DNA from: Pseudomonas sp. MRSN 12121
GTDB lineage: Bacteria; Pseudomonadota; Gammaproteobacteria; Pseudomonadales; Pseudomonadaceae
DNA: 64,000 bases
Reading direction: 5' to 3'
NCBI RefSeq assembly: GCF_000931465.1
Contig: NZ_CP010892.1
Span: 4,301,388-4,365,387, forward strand
Both the position numbers and the translations under genes were made by a program. A model generated the notes under the pieces. It did no database searches. It had not been told where the DNA came from and worked only from the letters and a program-made list of their open reading frames with translations. The stretch's first letter is position 1; each line of letters opens with the position of its first letter. Shown piece by piece: positions 44,281 through 53,624 of the stretch.

Positions 44281-47210
44281 GCGTCCAGGTCCCCGAGTTG
44301 TACCCGCTTAACGTTGTTTTGGTCATAGACCTTTACGGCCCGGTTGGTCATAGTCAGTCGTCCGCCCCCCGGAGCCGGCCCGTTGAACTCCAAGTTGCCC
44401 GCCTTATCCAGTCTCCAGCCCTGTACCCCAGCGACATAGTTGTCTGACTGCAGGTACTGACCGATCTTCAGCATCGTGATGCTGCCATCCTCAATGAACG
44501 CCGATTTGATGAACGTTTGTCCGCCGGTTACCGCGAAAGGCGACACCGGCGTACCGTTTGCCAGGTTCAGCAGCATGAAGGTGTCGGCGCGCACCACGAA
44601 TTGCGACGAGACTCCGGATGGATCGACTTGTAGACCAAGACCGAAAGACGCGGCGTATTTCTGGCCGCCGGCGGTGGTCTCCATCTTCACCGACCAGATG
44701 GTCGATAGCTGGCCCTGGGTATTCGCGAGAGCAGAAGATGTTTGCTGAATTGCCGCGGTGTTTTCGCCAACAGTAGCTTGCAACTGAATCCGCTGCGTGG
44801 CTTCAGCCTCGATCTCAGTCGCTCTGACTTTCTCCTCTGTGACGATCGCGGCGGTGTTGTTCCAGCCCTTGATTGCATCGGCCAGGGCGCCGGCGCCGTC
44901 ATCTTCCCGCCAGGACGCTCGGAGCGTGTTTGTCGAGGCGGCTTGCGCCGTCACCACGCCATCCAACTCGCTGATATCGGCGGTGTTGGTCGCCACCTGC
45001 TGCGCCAGGCCATTGACCGTCTCGATCGACTGACCCACGTCCAGCCAATAGGTCGCGTTCGGCGGTGGCGTGTTGATCGGTACAGCCTGAACAGCTTGGT
45101 ACAGGCGCTGTCCCTGCTGGACGATGTCACCCTTGATGTACGTCCTCTCAGCGTCATACAGCAGGATACTGTCCAGCGCGTCGATCTGGTCCTGCAGGCC
45201 GTCAATCTCGCTGATCAGGTCCTGTCCAAGTTCAGTCCGGGTGATCTTGCCGGCCAGCGCGGCCAGGTAAGCCGAGACATCATTTGAAGTGGAGGCCGGC
45301 ACATACAGAAACGCGCTCTTTCCGTAGGCATTTGCCGAGCGCACGAAGTAGTAATAGTTCGTGTAGAACCCCAGGCCCGTATGCGTGAAGCTCAGACCTT
45401 GCCCCAGATAAACCGCATTATTCGCTGTGGCCGTCGGCGACGTACTGAAGAAATACTCGTAGGTGCCGCCATTAAGGCCGTGCAGCGTGTTCTGGGGAAT
45501 CAGCACAATGCTGTCGATCGAGGACTGCACAAAACACGACTCAGGGATCGGCGGTCCCATGATGCTGACCGTGAGGGTCGCCTCGCCCGACCTGGCCATA
45601 GGGCCGACCGCGGCCACGCTCATCGTGTAGTTGCCCGATGACAACCCGTTGATGGCGCACTGTGTCGAGGTGGCCGGCACCGAGTGCGACTGAACAGCGG
45701 TCGCGCCCTGGCGGACAATGACGACGTAGGACGACACAATCCCTGTTGGCAGCGCCCAGGACAGGACGCCCTGCACAACCTCGGCCCCGGTGTTCTGTGT
45801 CCAGGTCAGGCCCGTCGGCGAACCCAGGCCGCCGGCCGGCAGGTTGATGAACCCGAGCGGGTTGTATGGCTCGCCCACGGCGTCATCGAAGATCGCCGCC
45901 TCGTACTGCTTGACCTGCACGGTGCAGCCTTCGCTATCCCCCATCGACCAATCGCTGACGATGAACTCGCCCAGCATGTTCAGCGATGGAAGATTCACCC
46001 GCACCACCCGGCCGGGCCTGCAGTTGTAGCCAGCAAAGTTCATAGGGATGCTGATCGCACCGCCTGCGCGCCGGCGACGAAGCTCGATGTTGGCCAGGCG
46101 CTGGGCCTGATACGGATCGGTGACATAGGAGAAGGTCAGGGTCTCCGCCGCCTCCCCGCCGTCCTCGACAATCCACTCGGCAACGCTGACTTCCGGATAG
46201 TCCGTCTCGGTCCAGGACTGCGACGGGTCAATGAAGGTGCCGCGCACGGTGTTGATGGCCGAGTCGTTGGTCGGCTCGGTGCTGCCGGCGACCGTGCCAA
46301 TCACCATGTCCTCGGTGATCTCGAAGTCATACGGGCCGTAATAAGCCCCGGCCTGGAGCATCCAGCGACCGCCGACGCGAATCAGCTTGCCAGCACACGC
46401 CGCCTCCAGCTTCTGCAGCACGCCGGTACGCTGCTCGTCGGCGCCGATAACGCAGGCGGCCCGGTAGCGCTGGCTGACCGAGCCGTCGGCATTGGTGATG
46501 GTCTCGTCGCAAACGTTGGCCGCACTGGCGAAGGTCTCGAACACGATCTCATCGTCAGGCACGCCACAGCGCGCCCGCAGATACCACAGCATATGCAGCG
46601 CGGTATTGGCGCTGTACCCGGTGTTACCGGTGCGCGGGTCGTAGATGTCGTTGCGCCCGCGAACCACGAACCGGGTGTCAGGGATGCCGGACGGGAATTT
46701 CTCGGCGCTGTACTTCAGCGACACGCGCACGAACGATAGGCCGCGGCCGATCTGGCTGTCCTTCCAGTCCGGGCAGTTGGCCTTGAGGAAGGTGTTTACC
46801 TGGGTCGGATTGACGATCAGCTCATAGCTGGCGAACTCGCCGAATGAACCGATCTCCTCCTCGCCCAGGTAGATATTTTCCACGGCATCGACGGCACCCT
46901 CGCTCAACACGTAGACCAGGTGCAACCATTCGCCCTCAGTCTGCCCGCCAGCCTGTTCCTGGGCCCACACCAGCACACCCCCGGTGGCCGCGCGGCCCAG
47001 GATGAAGCGCACAGGTGCCTTGGACGAACGCACGGTCTGTGCCGAGGGCTCGTTGTCGCGCAGTGGCGACTTGGTGTTCAGCTTCTCCTGCTGCTCGGCG
47101 GCATAGAAGGCCAGGGCTGCGCCGGCGACAGCGCCCATTGGGCCGCCCTGCACGAAACCAATAACAGCACCGACCGCCACCTGGGCGAGTTTCTTGACGC
47201 CGCCGCTCAT
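44277..47210 (-). CDS. Tail tip / host specificity protein J
   Basis: 977 residues. The N-terminus carries a Gly/Ala-rich hydrophobic stretch (about 8-40) and the tip-attachment domain (SSKAPVRFILGRAATGGVLVW; TFIDPSQSWTETDYPEV). Fibronectin-type segments occupy about 480-650 (GLTWTQNTGAEVVQGVLSW). The C-terminal DUF1983-like region is about 830-890 (IWSVKMETTAGGQKYAASFGLGL). This is the lambda J-type central fibre that contacts the receptor. Confidence 0.87.
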   Translation of the reverse strand: MSGGVKKLAQVAVGAVIGFVQGGPMGAVAGAALAFYAAEQQEKLNTKSPLRDNEPSAQTVRSSKAPVRFILGRAATGGVLVWAQEQAGGQTEGEWLHLVYVLSEGAVDAVENIYLGEEEIGSFGEFASYELIVNPTQVNTFLKANCPDWKDSQIGRGLSFVRVSLKYSAEKFPSGIPDTRFVVRGRNDIYDPRTGNTGYSANTALHMLWYLRARCGVPDDEIVFETFASAANVCDETITNADGSVSQRYRAACVIGADEQRTGVLQKLEAACAGKLIRVGGRWMLQAGAYYGPYDFEITEDMVIGTVAGSTEPTNDSAINTVRGTFIDPSQSWTETDYPEVSVAEWIVEDGGEAAETLTFSYVTDPYQAQRLANIELRRRRAGGAISIPMNFAGYNCRPGRVVRVNLPSLNMLGEFIVSDWSMGDSEGCTVQVKQYEAAIFDDAVGEPYNPLGFINLPAGGLGSPTGLTWTQNTGAEVVQGVLSWALPTGIVSSYVVIVRQGATAVQSHSVPATSTQCAINGLSSGNYTMSVAAVGPMARSGEATLTVSIMGPPIPESCFVQSSIDSIVLIPQNTLHGLNGGTYEYFFSTSPTATANNAVYLGQGLSFTHTGLGFYTNYYYFVRSANAYGKSAFLYVPASTSNDVSAYLAALAGKITRTELGQDLISEIDGLQDQIDALDSILLYDAERTYIKGDIVQQGQRLYQAVQAVPINTPPPNATYWLDVGQSIETVNGLAQQVATNTADISELDGVVTAQAASTNTLRASWREDDGAGALADAIKGWNNTAAIVTEEKVRATEIEAEATQRIQLQATVGENTAAIQQTSSALANTQGQLSTIWSVKMETTAGGQKYAASFGLGLQVDPSGVSSQFVVRADTFMLLNLANGTPVSPFAVTGGQTFIKSAFIEDGSITMLKIGQYLQSDNYVAGVQGWRLDKAGNLEFNGPAPGGGRLTMTNRAVKVYDQNNVKRVQLGDLDA

Positions 47211-47605
47211 TCAACCCTCCACGCGGCCAGAGGCTCGCACTCAATCCGGCAAACGCCGTCTTCGGTCGTCGACCAGTAATCACCCGCCCAGAACACGGCC
47301 ATGCTCCGTCCGCCCGGGGCGTCGTACAGCACCACATCGCCGCGCTGGATGAAGGACAGCGGCACACGTTTGAAGCAGGCATCCCATGCCGCCTCTAGGC
47401 TGCCGTGCTGCTTCTTCAGCTGCCGCTTGGCGGCGGTCTCGGTCTTGTACTTGCCGCGGTATTGCTCAGCCGGATCTACCCCGCACACCGCCGCGGTGCA
47501 ATCGGCAGCGAACAGGCAGCAATCAAATTCGCCCCATGAAAAAGGCCGCCCTTGGGCGGCCTTGATCACGTCGTTTAAGCGCGTGGTCCAATCTCGATAG
47601 CGCAT
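47207..47605 (-). CDS. Tail assembly protein, DUF6950/NlpC-like
   Basis: 132 residues from ATG 47605 (MRYRDWTTRLNDVIKAA). FSWGEFDCCLFAADC and RGDVVLYDAPGG have the Cys/His spacing of the NlpC/P60-like tail-tip peptidase fold (lambda K-like position). It overlaps gene J by 4 bp. Whether it hydrolyses peptidoglycan is untested. Confidence 0.78.
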   Translation of the reverse strand: MRYRDWTTRLNDVIKAAQGRPFSWGEFDCCLFAADCTAAVCGVDPAEQYRGKYKTETAAKRQLKKQHGSLEAAWDACFKRVPLSFIQRGDVVLYDAPGGRSMAVFWAGDYWSTTEDGVCRIECEPLAAWRVE

Positions 47606-47607
47606 GG

Positions 47608-48210
47608 CTAGCTTCCGTAATTGAATGTCGGGGCGTCCTTCTTCGAGCCCCAGTAGATGGGCCACTCGGACATTTGCGCGATCGCGTAGAAGAACCGGTC
47701 ATCCTGGTGGCGGGCCCGGTGGTTCTCGTCGGTAAAGCGCTCGGTGCCCGTGCGGCTCCACTCGGCCATGCGGTCGATCACCGGCACCGTGATGCTGTTG
47801 CCGTCCTGGCCATTGCCGGCGTAGGAGAACTTGGCGGCGTCCATGCGCCCCGAGAACAGGATGTCGGCCGCGTAGTTGCCGGCCTCGTCGAACACCACGA
47901 ACATGACCTTGGCCGACCGCCCGCGGCAGCCGCGCACGTTGGTCTCCGCGACGATGTAGGCATCCAGGCCGCTGAGTTTCAGCTCGACCGACATGGGCGA
48001 GTTCGAGTTGTCGCTCTCCTGCGACTGGCTGACCTCGCCGAAATTGCCCACGCCTTCGTATGTAATGCCGTCGATCACCAACTGGCCGGTGCCGGTGTGC
48101 GCGAAAACCATGCCGTCGACGAAATCGAGCTGCACGGCATACACGGCGAGGAATTTGCCAGTGGCGATGATGTTCACCACGTTCTGGCTGAAGGGGAATG
48201 CTGAGGGCAT
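47608..48210 (-). CDS. Distal tail protein, DUF2163-like
   Basis: 200 residues with 'YAVQLDFVDGMVFAHTGTGQLVIDGITYEGVGNFGEVSQSQESD', the pattern of the lambda L / DUF2163 tail-hub proteins. Position between the distal tail and NlpC-like genes agrees. TGATG coupling to the preceding gene. Confidence 0.75.
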   Translation of the reverse strand: MPSAFPFSQNVVNIIATGKFLAVYAVQLDFVDGMVFAHTGTGQLVIDGITYEGVGNFGEVSQSQESDNSNSPMSVELKLSGLDAYIVAETNVRGCRGRSAKVMFVVFDEAGNYAADILFSGRMDAAKFSYAGNGQDGNSITVPVIDRMAEWSRTGTERFTDENHRARHQDDRFFYAIAQMSEWPIYWGSKKDAPTFNYGS

Positions 48211-48794
48211 CAGAAGGCCTCCCTGAACTGATAGCTGCCGTTGGCGACCACCGGACGAACCGACATAGACCAGGTGTCCGAGGTCATGCGCATCTCCGAG
48301 TAGGGGGTTCGGTATTCAATGACGGCGCCGGCGGTCAACGCCTTGCGGATCCGCTTGTTGAGCAGGACCGTGGCCTGGCCCTGGGCATTCGACGAAACCG
48401 GGTCGGTGACCTCGAACATCTCCCCCGCCACGGTGAGGTAGTCGCCCGCGGCGAAGATCGATGTGCTTGGCGTCGCCCCGGCGATCAGCATGCTGCGCGC
48501 CTGTGCGTTGCCGGTGACCACCACCAGCGCCCCGACGTTGTCGGCTCGCGTGCGGGTGAAGGCCGGCAAGTTGAAGGTGCCGAACATCCCATCCAGTCGC
48601 CCAAGGAAGGCAGAAAGCTCGCGCTCCTGGCCCCTGGTCAGCAAGCCGAAGGTCAGCGTGCACTGCCAATAGGCACCCGGGTAGCCGACGATCTGCTGGG
48701 CATTCGAGAGCGTCGAAGTGAACGCCCTGCTGTTGTTGACGATGCCCCACGTCATTTCTGACGGGCGCAGTAAAGCCGGCCACGTAAGAGCCAT
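48210..48794 (-). CDS. Minor/distal tail protein
   Basis: 194 residues. WPALLRPSEMTWGIVNNSRAFTS is the start of a Pseudomonas phage minor-tail family (lambda M-like position) directly after the tape measure. Beta-rich, no membrane segment. Role in the baseplate hub inferred from synteny. Confidence 0.72.
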   Translation of the reverse strand: MALTWPALLRPSEMTWGIVNNSRAFTSTLSNAQQIVGYPGAYWQCTLTFGLLTRGQERELSAFLGRLDGMFGTFNLPAFTRTRADNVGALVVVTGNAQARSMLIAGATPSTSIFAAGDYLTVAGEMFEVTDPVSSNAQGQATVLLNKRIRKALTAGAVIEYRTPYSEMRMTSDTWSMSVRPVVANGSYQFREAF

Positions 48795-48809
48795 GCAGCA
48801 CTCCTTGAT

Positions 48810-51527
48810 CTATCGTTTGCGCGAGATGAGCTGGCTGATCGGCCCGTTGCGCTTCAAATCTGCGAGAACCGCCTGATAGGCGGCCTTGGCCCCCTCTTCA
48901 CTTCCACGCTTCACGTCAGCCACGGTTGCGGCATCTACGTTGCCGCCCACGGTGATGTGCTGAATGACTGGAGGAAGAGAAACGCCGCCTGACACGCCGC
49001 CCTGCACGGCTGATGTCGATGCCGCAGCAGCAGGCCCGACATAGCCACCATCTGCGTACCCTTTCGAATTCGCGTTCATGCGCTCGAGGAACTCCCTGGC
49101 CCCGGGCTGGCTGACCACGTCCTTGCGCACCACGAACTCGCCACCGTGTACCACGCCTTTCGGCTCGAACTTGCCGCCGTCGCCGGTATAACCGCCGTCG
49201 GAGAAGCCGAACTTCGAGGTGTAGCCGGCCGCCGAAGCGCCCAGGCTCGACGACGCGGCACCCGCGGAGCCTGCAGCCAGACCATTGCCAGCAGCAGACG
49301 CACCGGCGCCAGCTAATCCACTGAACAGCGTGCCGAAGATGCCCACCGCCGCCAGGCGCACCTGAATTCGGATCAGGTCAGCGATGATTCCATCCGCCAG
49401 ATCCTTGAACGACAGCTTCCCGGTCTTCACGAACTGGATGATGCCGTCTTCCATGTTGCTGAAGGCGTTGGTGAATAGGTTGCGGGTTTGGCCGGCAACG
49501 TCCGCCGCCTCGTCGGCGTATGTCTGAAATGCCGAGGAAGCTCCGAGCGACCAATCTGACTGTGCTTTGTCGAGCTGGTTGTAATAGTCCCGCTGATTGA
49601 CCAGACGCAAGGCCAATTGCTCACGCAAGGCTTCGGTCTGTCGAGCATAATCGTTCTGGGTGATATCCCCGCTGGTTCGCTGAGCCGCCAAGGCCTTCAG
49701 ATCACTTTCGTACTGCTGCCTGATCTGCATTTCCTGCTGAAGCCTCTCGCGCGTCTTGTCGCTCGATCCGAGCCCCGCGAGGTCCATGTCATAGCCATTT
49801 TTCTGCGTAAGCGTCTGACTCTCCTGGGCCGATAGGAATGCGTTGAATTTGGCATCCGCCTCATTCGCGGCTTGTATCTTTTTCAGCGCATCGAGCTCGT
49901 CCGCTTTCCCGCGCAAGTAGGCCTTTTGCTGCTGAGTAAGACCGGCCAGCTTTCCACTCTCCAGCTCGAAGGCCAGTTTCGTGGCTTCTGATGCCTCCTT
50001 TTGCTTATCCGTAGTGACGTTTATCAGCTGGATCTGGCGCTGATAGTCTTCACTCGCAGTATCGAATGCCCGCTGCGTGGCATTCCGGGCGTGCTCACTG
50101 GTCTGGGCGGCCTTTTTTGCTGCCTCCTCAGCTGAGGCCTTGGCATCTTTCTCTTTGGCGTACTGGAGCAGGAGTTGCTGCTGAGCGGGCAACAGTTTGC
50201 CCAGCTCGCCACTTTCGATTGCGTAGCGGACTTTCGAGGCCTCAGTGTTTTCGCCTTGGAGCGCCGCCTGCTTCTTGAGCGATTCCAGCATCTTTTCGTA
50301 AGCAGGATTAACCACTGCGCCCGGAGCATCGCCAGCAGGCTGCTGAGCGCCAAGATCCGCCGCCGATTTCTGCATGCGGTTGCGTATCTCGGTAATGCCG
50401 TCAGCCTTCTTCTGGAGATCAGCAATCGACTTGTCGAGCTCATCCACGTCGTAAAATTTGAAATTGTAGAAGGCTGTATCGCCGGCCTTTCCCTTGATGA
50501 GCTTGGCCCGAATGTCGGCTAGATCGCGCATCTCCGACATGATCACGCTGAGCTCATTATTGAGCCCGGCAACGGTTTGCTTGTCGTCGCGAAAGAAGTC
50601 CAGAAACTCGCCCGAGTTGAACCGATCCATCCCCTCGGAAAGTGCAAGAAGGCCTTTTGCGAACTTGCTGCTGGCCGTCGTCGCCTCGTCCAGCTTCCCC
50701 ACGGTGACAGTCAGCGAGTTGTTGAAGGCGGTCATCGCCTGACCTGCGGTGACACTCATGCTTGCGCTGAGCTCGTCTACCTTGTTTTTCTGGCTCTCAA
50801 GCGCACGCACGACGCTTTCTGAGGTTAGCTTGCCCTCGGCGCCCATTGTTCGAAGTTGACCGATAGTGACCCCCAGCCCTCGAGCAATCGCCTGGGCTAG
50901 TGCTGGGGTCTGCTCCATTATGCTATTGAGCTCATCACCTCGAAGCGTGCCAGAGGCAAGAGCCTGCCCGAATTGCACCAAGGCCGCGTCCGCCGCCTGA
51001 GCGCTCGCTCCACTGAGTGCGACCGACTTGGCGACCGTTTCGGTTATGCTTGCCACTCGATCCAGCGATAGTCCAAGTTGCTTACCGTTCTGAGCAATCC
51101 GCTGGTACACCTGAGCGGTGCTTTCAAGTGCTTGACGTGAGTTCTGGGCAACTTGGAACACGTCGTTTTGGGCCTTGCTCAGCTGCTGGCTACCCTCAGT
51201 GACTAACCGTAGGCGGTTGGTGATGTTGGTATATTCCGCGGCCGCCTGGCTGATTTTGGTGATACTGAAGGCAGCCGCCAAAGGAGCTACGAGACCAGAC
51301 GCCATGGCCGCTAAAGATCGAAACTGGCGTTCCATGCCTCTGATTTGCGGAGCTGTCGCCTGGGCATTATCACCAAGCTGTTGAATGGATCTGCTCGCCT
51401 TGCTGAGCGCCGGGTTAATGAGCAACCCCTGGTCCTCAAGCTCGCCCAGCGCTTTTTTTGTATCAGCTGCTTTTTTTTCTGCGTCGCGACTATCAATCTC
51501 GAGGACGAGTCGTGAGGTCTGGGCCAT
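48810..51527 (-). CDS. Tail tape measure protein
   Basis: 905 residues. An N-terminal tape-measure domain (about 60-260; AAAEYTNITNRLRLVTEGSQQLSKAQNDVFQVAQ) is followed by long coiled coils, a hydrophobic region (about 745-790) and a C-terminal domain GGYTGDGGKFEPKGVVHGGEFVV typical of lambda H-like tape measures. It sets tail length. GGAG precedes ATG 51527. Confidence 0.93.
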   Translation of the reverse strand: MAQTSRLVLEIDSRDAEKKAADTKKALGELEDQGLLINPALSKASRSIQQLGDNAQATAPQIRGMERQFRSLAAMASGLVAPLAAAFSITKISQAAAEYTNITNRLRLVTEGSQQLSKAQNDVFQVAQNSRQALESTAQVYQRIAQNGKQLGLSLDRVASITETVAKSVALSGASAQAADAALVQFGQALASGTLRGDELNSIMEQTPALAQAIARGLGVTIGQLRTMGAEGKLTSESVVRALESQKNKVDELSASMSVTAGQAMTAFNNSLTVTVGKLDEATTASSKFAKGLLALSEGMDRFNSGEFLDFFRDDKQTVAGLNNELSVIMSEMRDLADIRAKLIKGKAGDTAFYNFKFYDVDELDKSIADLQKKADGITEIRNRMQKSAADLGAQQPAGDAPGAVVNPAYEKMLESLKKQAALQGENTEASKVRYAIESGELGKLLPAQQQLLLQYAKEKDAKASAEEAAKKAAQTSEHARNATQRAFDTASEDYQRQIQLINVTTDKQKEASEATKLAFELESGKLAGLTQQQKAYLRGKADELDALKKIQAANEADAKFNAFLSAQESQTLTQKNGYDMDLAGLGSSDKTRERLQQEMQIRQQYESDLKALAAQRTSGDITQNDYARQTEALREQLALRLVNQRDYYNQLDKAQSDWSLGASSAFQTYADEAADVAGQTRNLFTNAFSNMEDGIIQFVKTGKLSFKDLADGIIADLIRIQVRLAAVGIFGTLFSGLAGAGASAAGNGLAAGSAGAASSSLGASAAGYTSKFGFSDGGYTGDGGKFEPKGVVHGGEFVVRKDVVSQPGAREFLERMNANSKGYADGGYVGPAAAASTSAVQGGVSGGVSLPPVIQHITVGGNVDAATVADVKRGSEEGAKAAYQAVLADLKRNGPISQLISRKR

Positions 51528-51543
51528 ATGAATCTCCGGGCAT

Positions 51544-51566
51544 AAAAAAACCCGCCTGAGCGGGTT
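51544..51566 (-). terminator. Terminator before the tape-measure gene
   Basis: Minus strand: AACCCGC TCAG GCGGGTT TTTTT. It ends the transcript of the small membrane-protein gene at 51582 rather than the tail operon, so readthrough or an extra promoter is needed for the genes downstream. Confidence 0.88.
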
Positions 51567-51581
51567 GGTGTAAAAACTCTT

Positions 51582-51878
51582 CTATTCGGTGAGCGCCGGA
51601 AGCTCCGCATGGCAGTGTTTGCATTTGATCGCTTCTTTTTGCACCAGCTCAGCGCAGATAGGGCATTTCCTGTATTTCGCGGAGACGCCAAATTTTCTCG
51701 CGATCTCCCGGCTTTTTTCTTCATCAAAACCCAAAGGCGGCAAGAACCACAGAGCGAATAGCGCTAGCAAGGAAAAGAAGAAACCTAGGATGACCCAAGC
51801 AACAACCCCCCTGCCTTTTTGGTTAGCGTAGTATCCACAAAGTCCCGCAATGGCAATTCCAAAAATTAGGTATTCCAC
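51582..51878 (-). CDS. Small membrane protein with C-terminal zinc ribbon
   Basis: 98 residues: two membrane spans (about 2-17 and 25-46) and a cytoplasmic zinc ribbon CPIC...CKHC (about 71-90). Host- and phage-encoded proteins of this shape are unassigned; some phage membrane morons block superinfection. It has its own terminator and lies inside the tail operon, the usual place for morons. Confidence 0.75.
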   Translation of the reverse strand: MEYLIFGIAIAGLCGYYANQKGRGVVAWVILGFFFSLLALFALWFLPPLGFDEEKSREIARKFGVSAKYRKCPICAELVQKEAIKCKHCHAELPALTE

Positions 51879-51879
51879 T

Positions 51880-52182
51880 TCAAGACCTCCATTTCTGCCG
51901 AGCCTCTAAGATTTCTCCGCCAGGCCGCAGCTGTTTGGCAGCCCTGTCTCTGGCAGCAGGCCTCAGCGTGGAGACCTCGAACTCCATCATCTCTTCGATG
52001 GTCTGCGTAGGTGCTTGCGAGCTACCTGTAACCACAGCAGCTATACGCACGTTAACGGCCGCTTGCTCCTCTGCCCTCGCCAGCCATTCAGAGGGATGGC
52101 TATCGTAGGTAAGATCCCTATAAAACCAATCGCCCACAAGCTCTTGTATTTTCGTTAAGAGCTCATCTCTGTCGTAGTCCAT
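51880..52182 (-). CDS. Hypothetical phage protein
   Basis: 100 residues from ATG 52182 (MDYDRDELLTKIQELVGDWF), with GGGAGAAGG just upstream. Helical and soluble, no motif recognised. It ends one base before the zinc-ribbon gene, so the two are probably cotranscribed. Confidence 0.65.
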   Translation of the reverse strand: MDYDRDELLTKIQELVGDWFYRDLTYDSHPSEWLARAEEQAAVNVRIAAVVTGSSQAPTQTIEEMMEFEVSTLRPAARDRAAKQLRPGGEILEARQKWRS

Positions 52183-52310
52183 TGCCTTCTCCCGGTTGGC
52201 TGGCATCAATCTACCACCATCCGCGGGAAGCGCCAAAACCCCGCCTGTACGAATCCCAGTAGCACCACTCCTCCCGCCGATAGTAGCCTCCTGCCACACG
52301 CAACGGATCC

Positions 52311-52343
52311 CCCAGTCCTTTGCCTGCAAGCCCAAGGACTGGG
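52311..52343. repeat. 10-bp inverted repeat upstream of a counter-oriented gene
   Basis: CCCAGTCCTT, 13-base spacer, AAGGACTGGG: perfect arms, 41 bp upstream of ATG 52384. It could be an operator or leader hairpin for the plus-strand gene. The rest of 52183-52383 shows no gene. Confidence 0.55.
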
Positions 52344-52383
52344 ATTGCGCCAATTTCGGCGCCTTTAACGCAAGGAAAGTAAA

Positions 52384-52623
52384 ATGAGTGAAGTTAATAC
52401 AGCTGAGCAACGCCTGAACGAACTTGAAACCGTCGTCAGGACACTGATTCTCTTCAACCAAAATGCCATATCGACTGTTAGTCGGCGGATTACCCAAGGC
52501 AATCCAGCCATTGCGGACGCTCTAATCCAAGACCTCGCCAGCCTGAAATCTCGCAGCTACAGCGGCATCGACAAAGGTCTACATGACCAATATGTTGACA
52601 GTCTTATAGCCCGGGTTAGCTGA
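52384..52623 (+). CDS. Hypothetical phage protein on the opposite strand (moron)
   Basis: 79 residues, helical (AEQRLNELETVVRTLILFNQ), soluble. AAGGAAAG precedes the ATG. It is the only plus-strand gene within the late operon, so it needs its own promoter and may be expressed in the lysogen. Function unknown. Confidence 0.65.
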   Translation: MSEVNTAEQRLNELETVVRTLILFNQNAISTVSRRITQGNPAIADALIQDLASLKSRSYSGIDKGLHDQYVDSLIARVS

Positions 52624-52780
52624 CCTTCCCAAACCCAGCCGCGTAAAGCAGGCCGCTGCGATCGCACTTCTTCATAGTGACGCCCCAGCGGCTTGCCAGG
52701 CTCTGCTCGACAACCACCGGCCACCCACACTCCTGGGTGGCAGGCTCCGAGCGCCGAGTGCCTTTAGATTGATTCGTCAT
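52616..52780 (-). CDS. Small hypothetical phage protein
   Basis: 54 residues from ATG 52780, with CGGGAGAAGGGT upstream, including the segment CGWPVVVEQSLASRWGVTMK. Unrecognised. Its 3' end overlaps the plus-strand gene by 8 bp. Confidence 0.55.
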   Translation of the reverse strand: MTNQSKGTRRSEPATQECGWPVVVEQSLASRWGVTMKKCDRSGLLYAAGFGKVS

Positions 52781-52815
52781 ACCCTTCTCCCGCGGCCCTG
52801 CCGCATCATGTGGTT

Positions 52816-53133
52816 TCAATCTTCATTGCTCGCCAGACACACCGCATCCAGCGCAAACATCACCTCGTCTACCTCATCGCGCGGTAGTGGTGATGGATGC
52901 GATTCCAGCCAGTCGGAGATCTCCCGGGCCGATAATGGCAGCGGGAACGCCCCGGCCATGCCAGCGATGTACCGGCGCCCGCGGCAGACGTTGCGATAGA
53001 GGTTCAGCAGGTATGCCGTGATCTGGTCATTCTCGGGCTCGTCCGGCACCGCTAGTCTCAGGCGCGCGTAGACCGCCCTGCGCTTTTCGCTTTCCCCGCC
53101 CCACTCTTGCTCCCACTCGAAGCGGCAGACGGC
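52816..53133 (-). CDS. Tail assembly chaperone T-like part, reached by -1 frameshift
   Basis: The -1 frame relative to the G-like gene is open from the slip site to a TGA at 52818-52816, giving 105 further residues (begins AVCRFEWEQEW; ends ALDAVCLASNED). A lone start at GTG 53049 has no good ribosome site. The full frameshifted product would be about 242 residues, as lambda gpGT. Confidence 0.75.
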   Translation of the reverse strand, partial: AVCRFEWEQEWGGESEKRRAVYARLRLAVPDEPENDQITAYLLNLYRNVCRGRRYIAGMAGAFPLPLSAREISDWLESHPSPLPRDEVDEVMFALDAVCLASNED

Positions 53134-53543
53134 TTTCCCACCGACTCAGCCCGATCTTCTGCGGCGTCGGTGGCGGCAGAGGCGCCCTCGCGCAGGACGA
53201 ATACGAAGAACTCGATATTGGTTTCCAGAAGCTCGGCGGCGATCGCCGGGCTGTACTTAACCGGGTTGCCTTCGGCGTCCAGCACGCCTTCCCAGTCCTT
53301 CACGATGAAGTGGCTGAGCAGCATCGCATGGTTCTGGTGCTCGGTCTTTTCGCCGGCGACTACGCCCACCTGCCCCTCTTCAAATCGTGCATCGTTGCGC
53401 TGAATGCGGCGGCGCATGCGCTCCAGGGCGACCTGGTATTCGGGGTTGTCGATGCCGGCCAGCAACACCTTGGTGTCACTGTCGAACTTCGCCCAGCGCT
53501 CACCGGTAATATCCGGTTTCTTTTTGCCCAGTTGCAAAGCCAT
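53058..53543 (-). CDS. Tail assembly chaperone, G-like
   Basis: 161 residues (MALQLGKKKPDITGERWAKF...), soluble, ending in a low-complexity Ser/Gly/Lys tail (SSGSKSGAGKAKSAG). It lies between tail tube and tape measure, the place of lambda G. GAGGAA precedes the ATG. The low-complexity tail after the slip site is typical of the unshifted product. Confidence 0.82.
   Translation of the reverse strand: MALQLGKKKPDITGERWAKFDSDTKVLLAGIDNPEYQVALERMRRRIQRNDARFEEGQVGVVAGEKTEHQNHAMLLSHFIVKDWEGVLDAEGNPVKYSPAIAAELLETNIEFFVFVLREGASAATDAAEDRAESVGKPSAASSGSKSGAGKAKSAGRSTRA
53133..53139 (-). promoter_or_regulatory. -1 ribosomal slippery heptamer GGGAAAG
   Basis: In the G frame it reads G GGA AAG (Val-Gly-Lys), the same heptamer and phase as phage lambda G/T. 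The -1 frame beyond it is open through the T-like region. Confidence 0.8.
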
Positions 53544-53624
53544 GTGGATTCCTCAACGCCACGCCAATAAAAAGGGCTACCCCGGGCGGCGTTACTGCCG
53601 GGGCGGCCAAAATTTGATTCAGGA

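Noticed and set aside
53090..53096. Second GGGAAAG heptamer in the G-like gene
   Set aside because: It is read as GGG AAA in the zero frame, the wrong phase for a -1 slip; the copy at 53133 is in phase.
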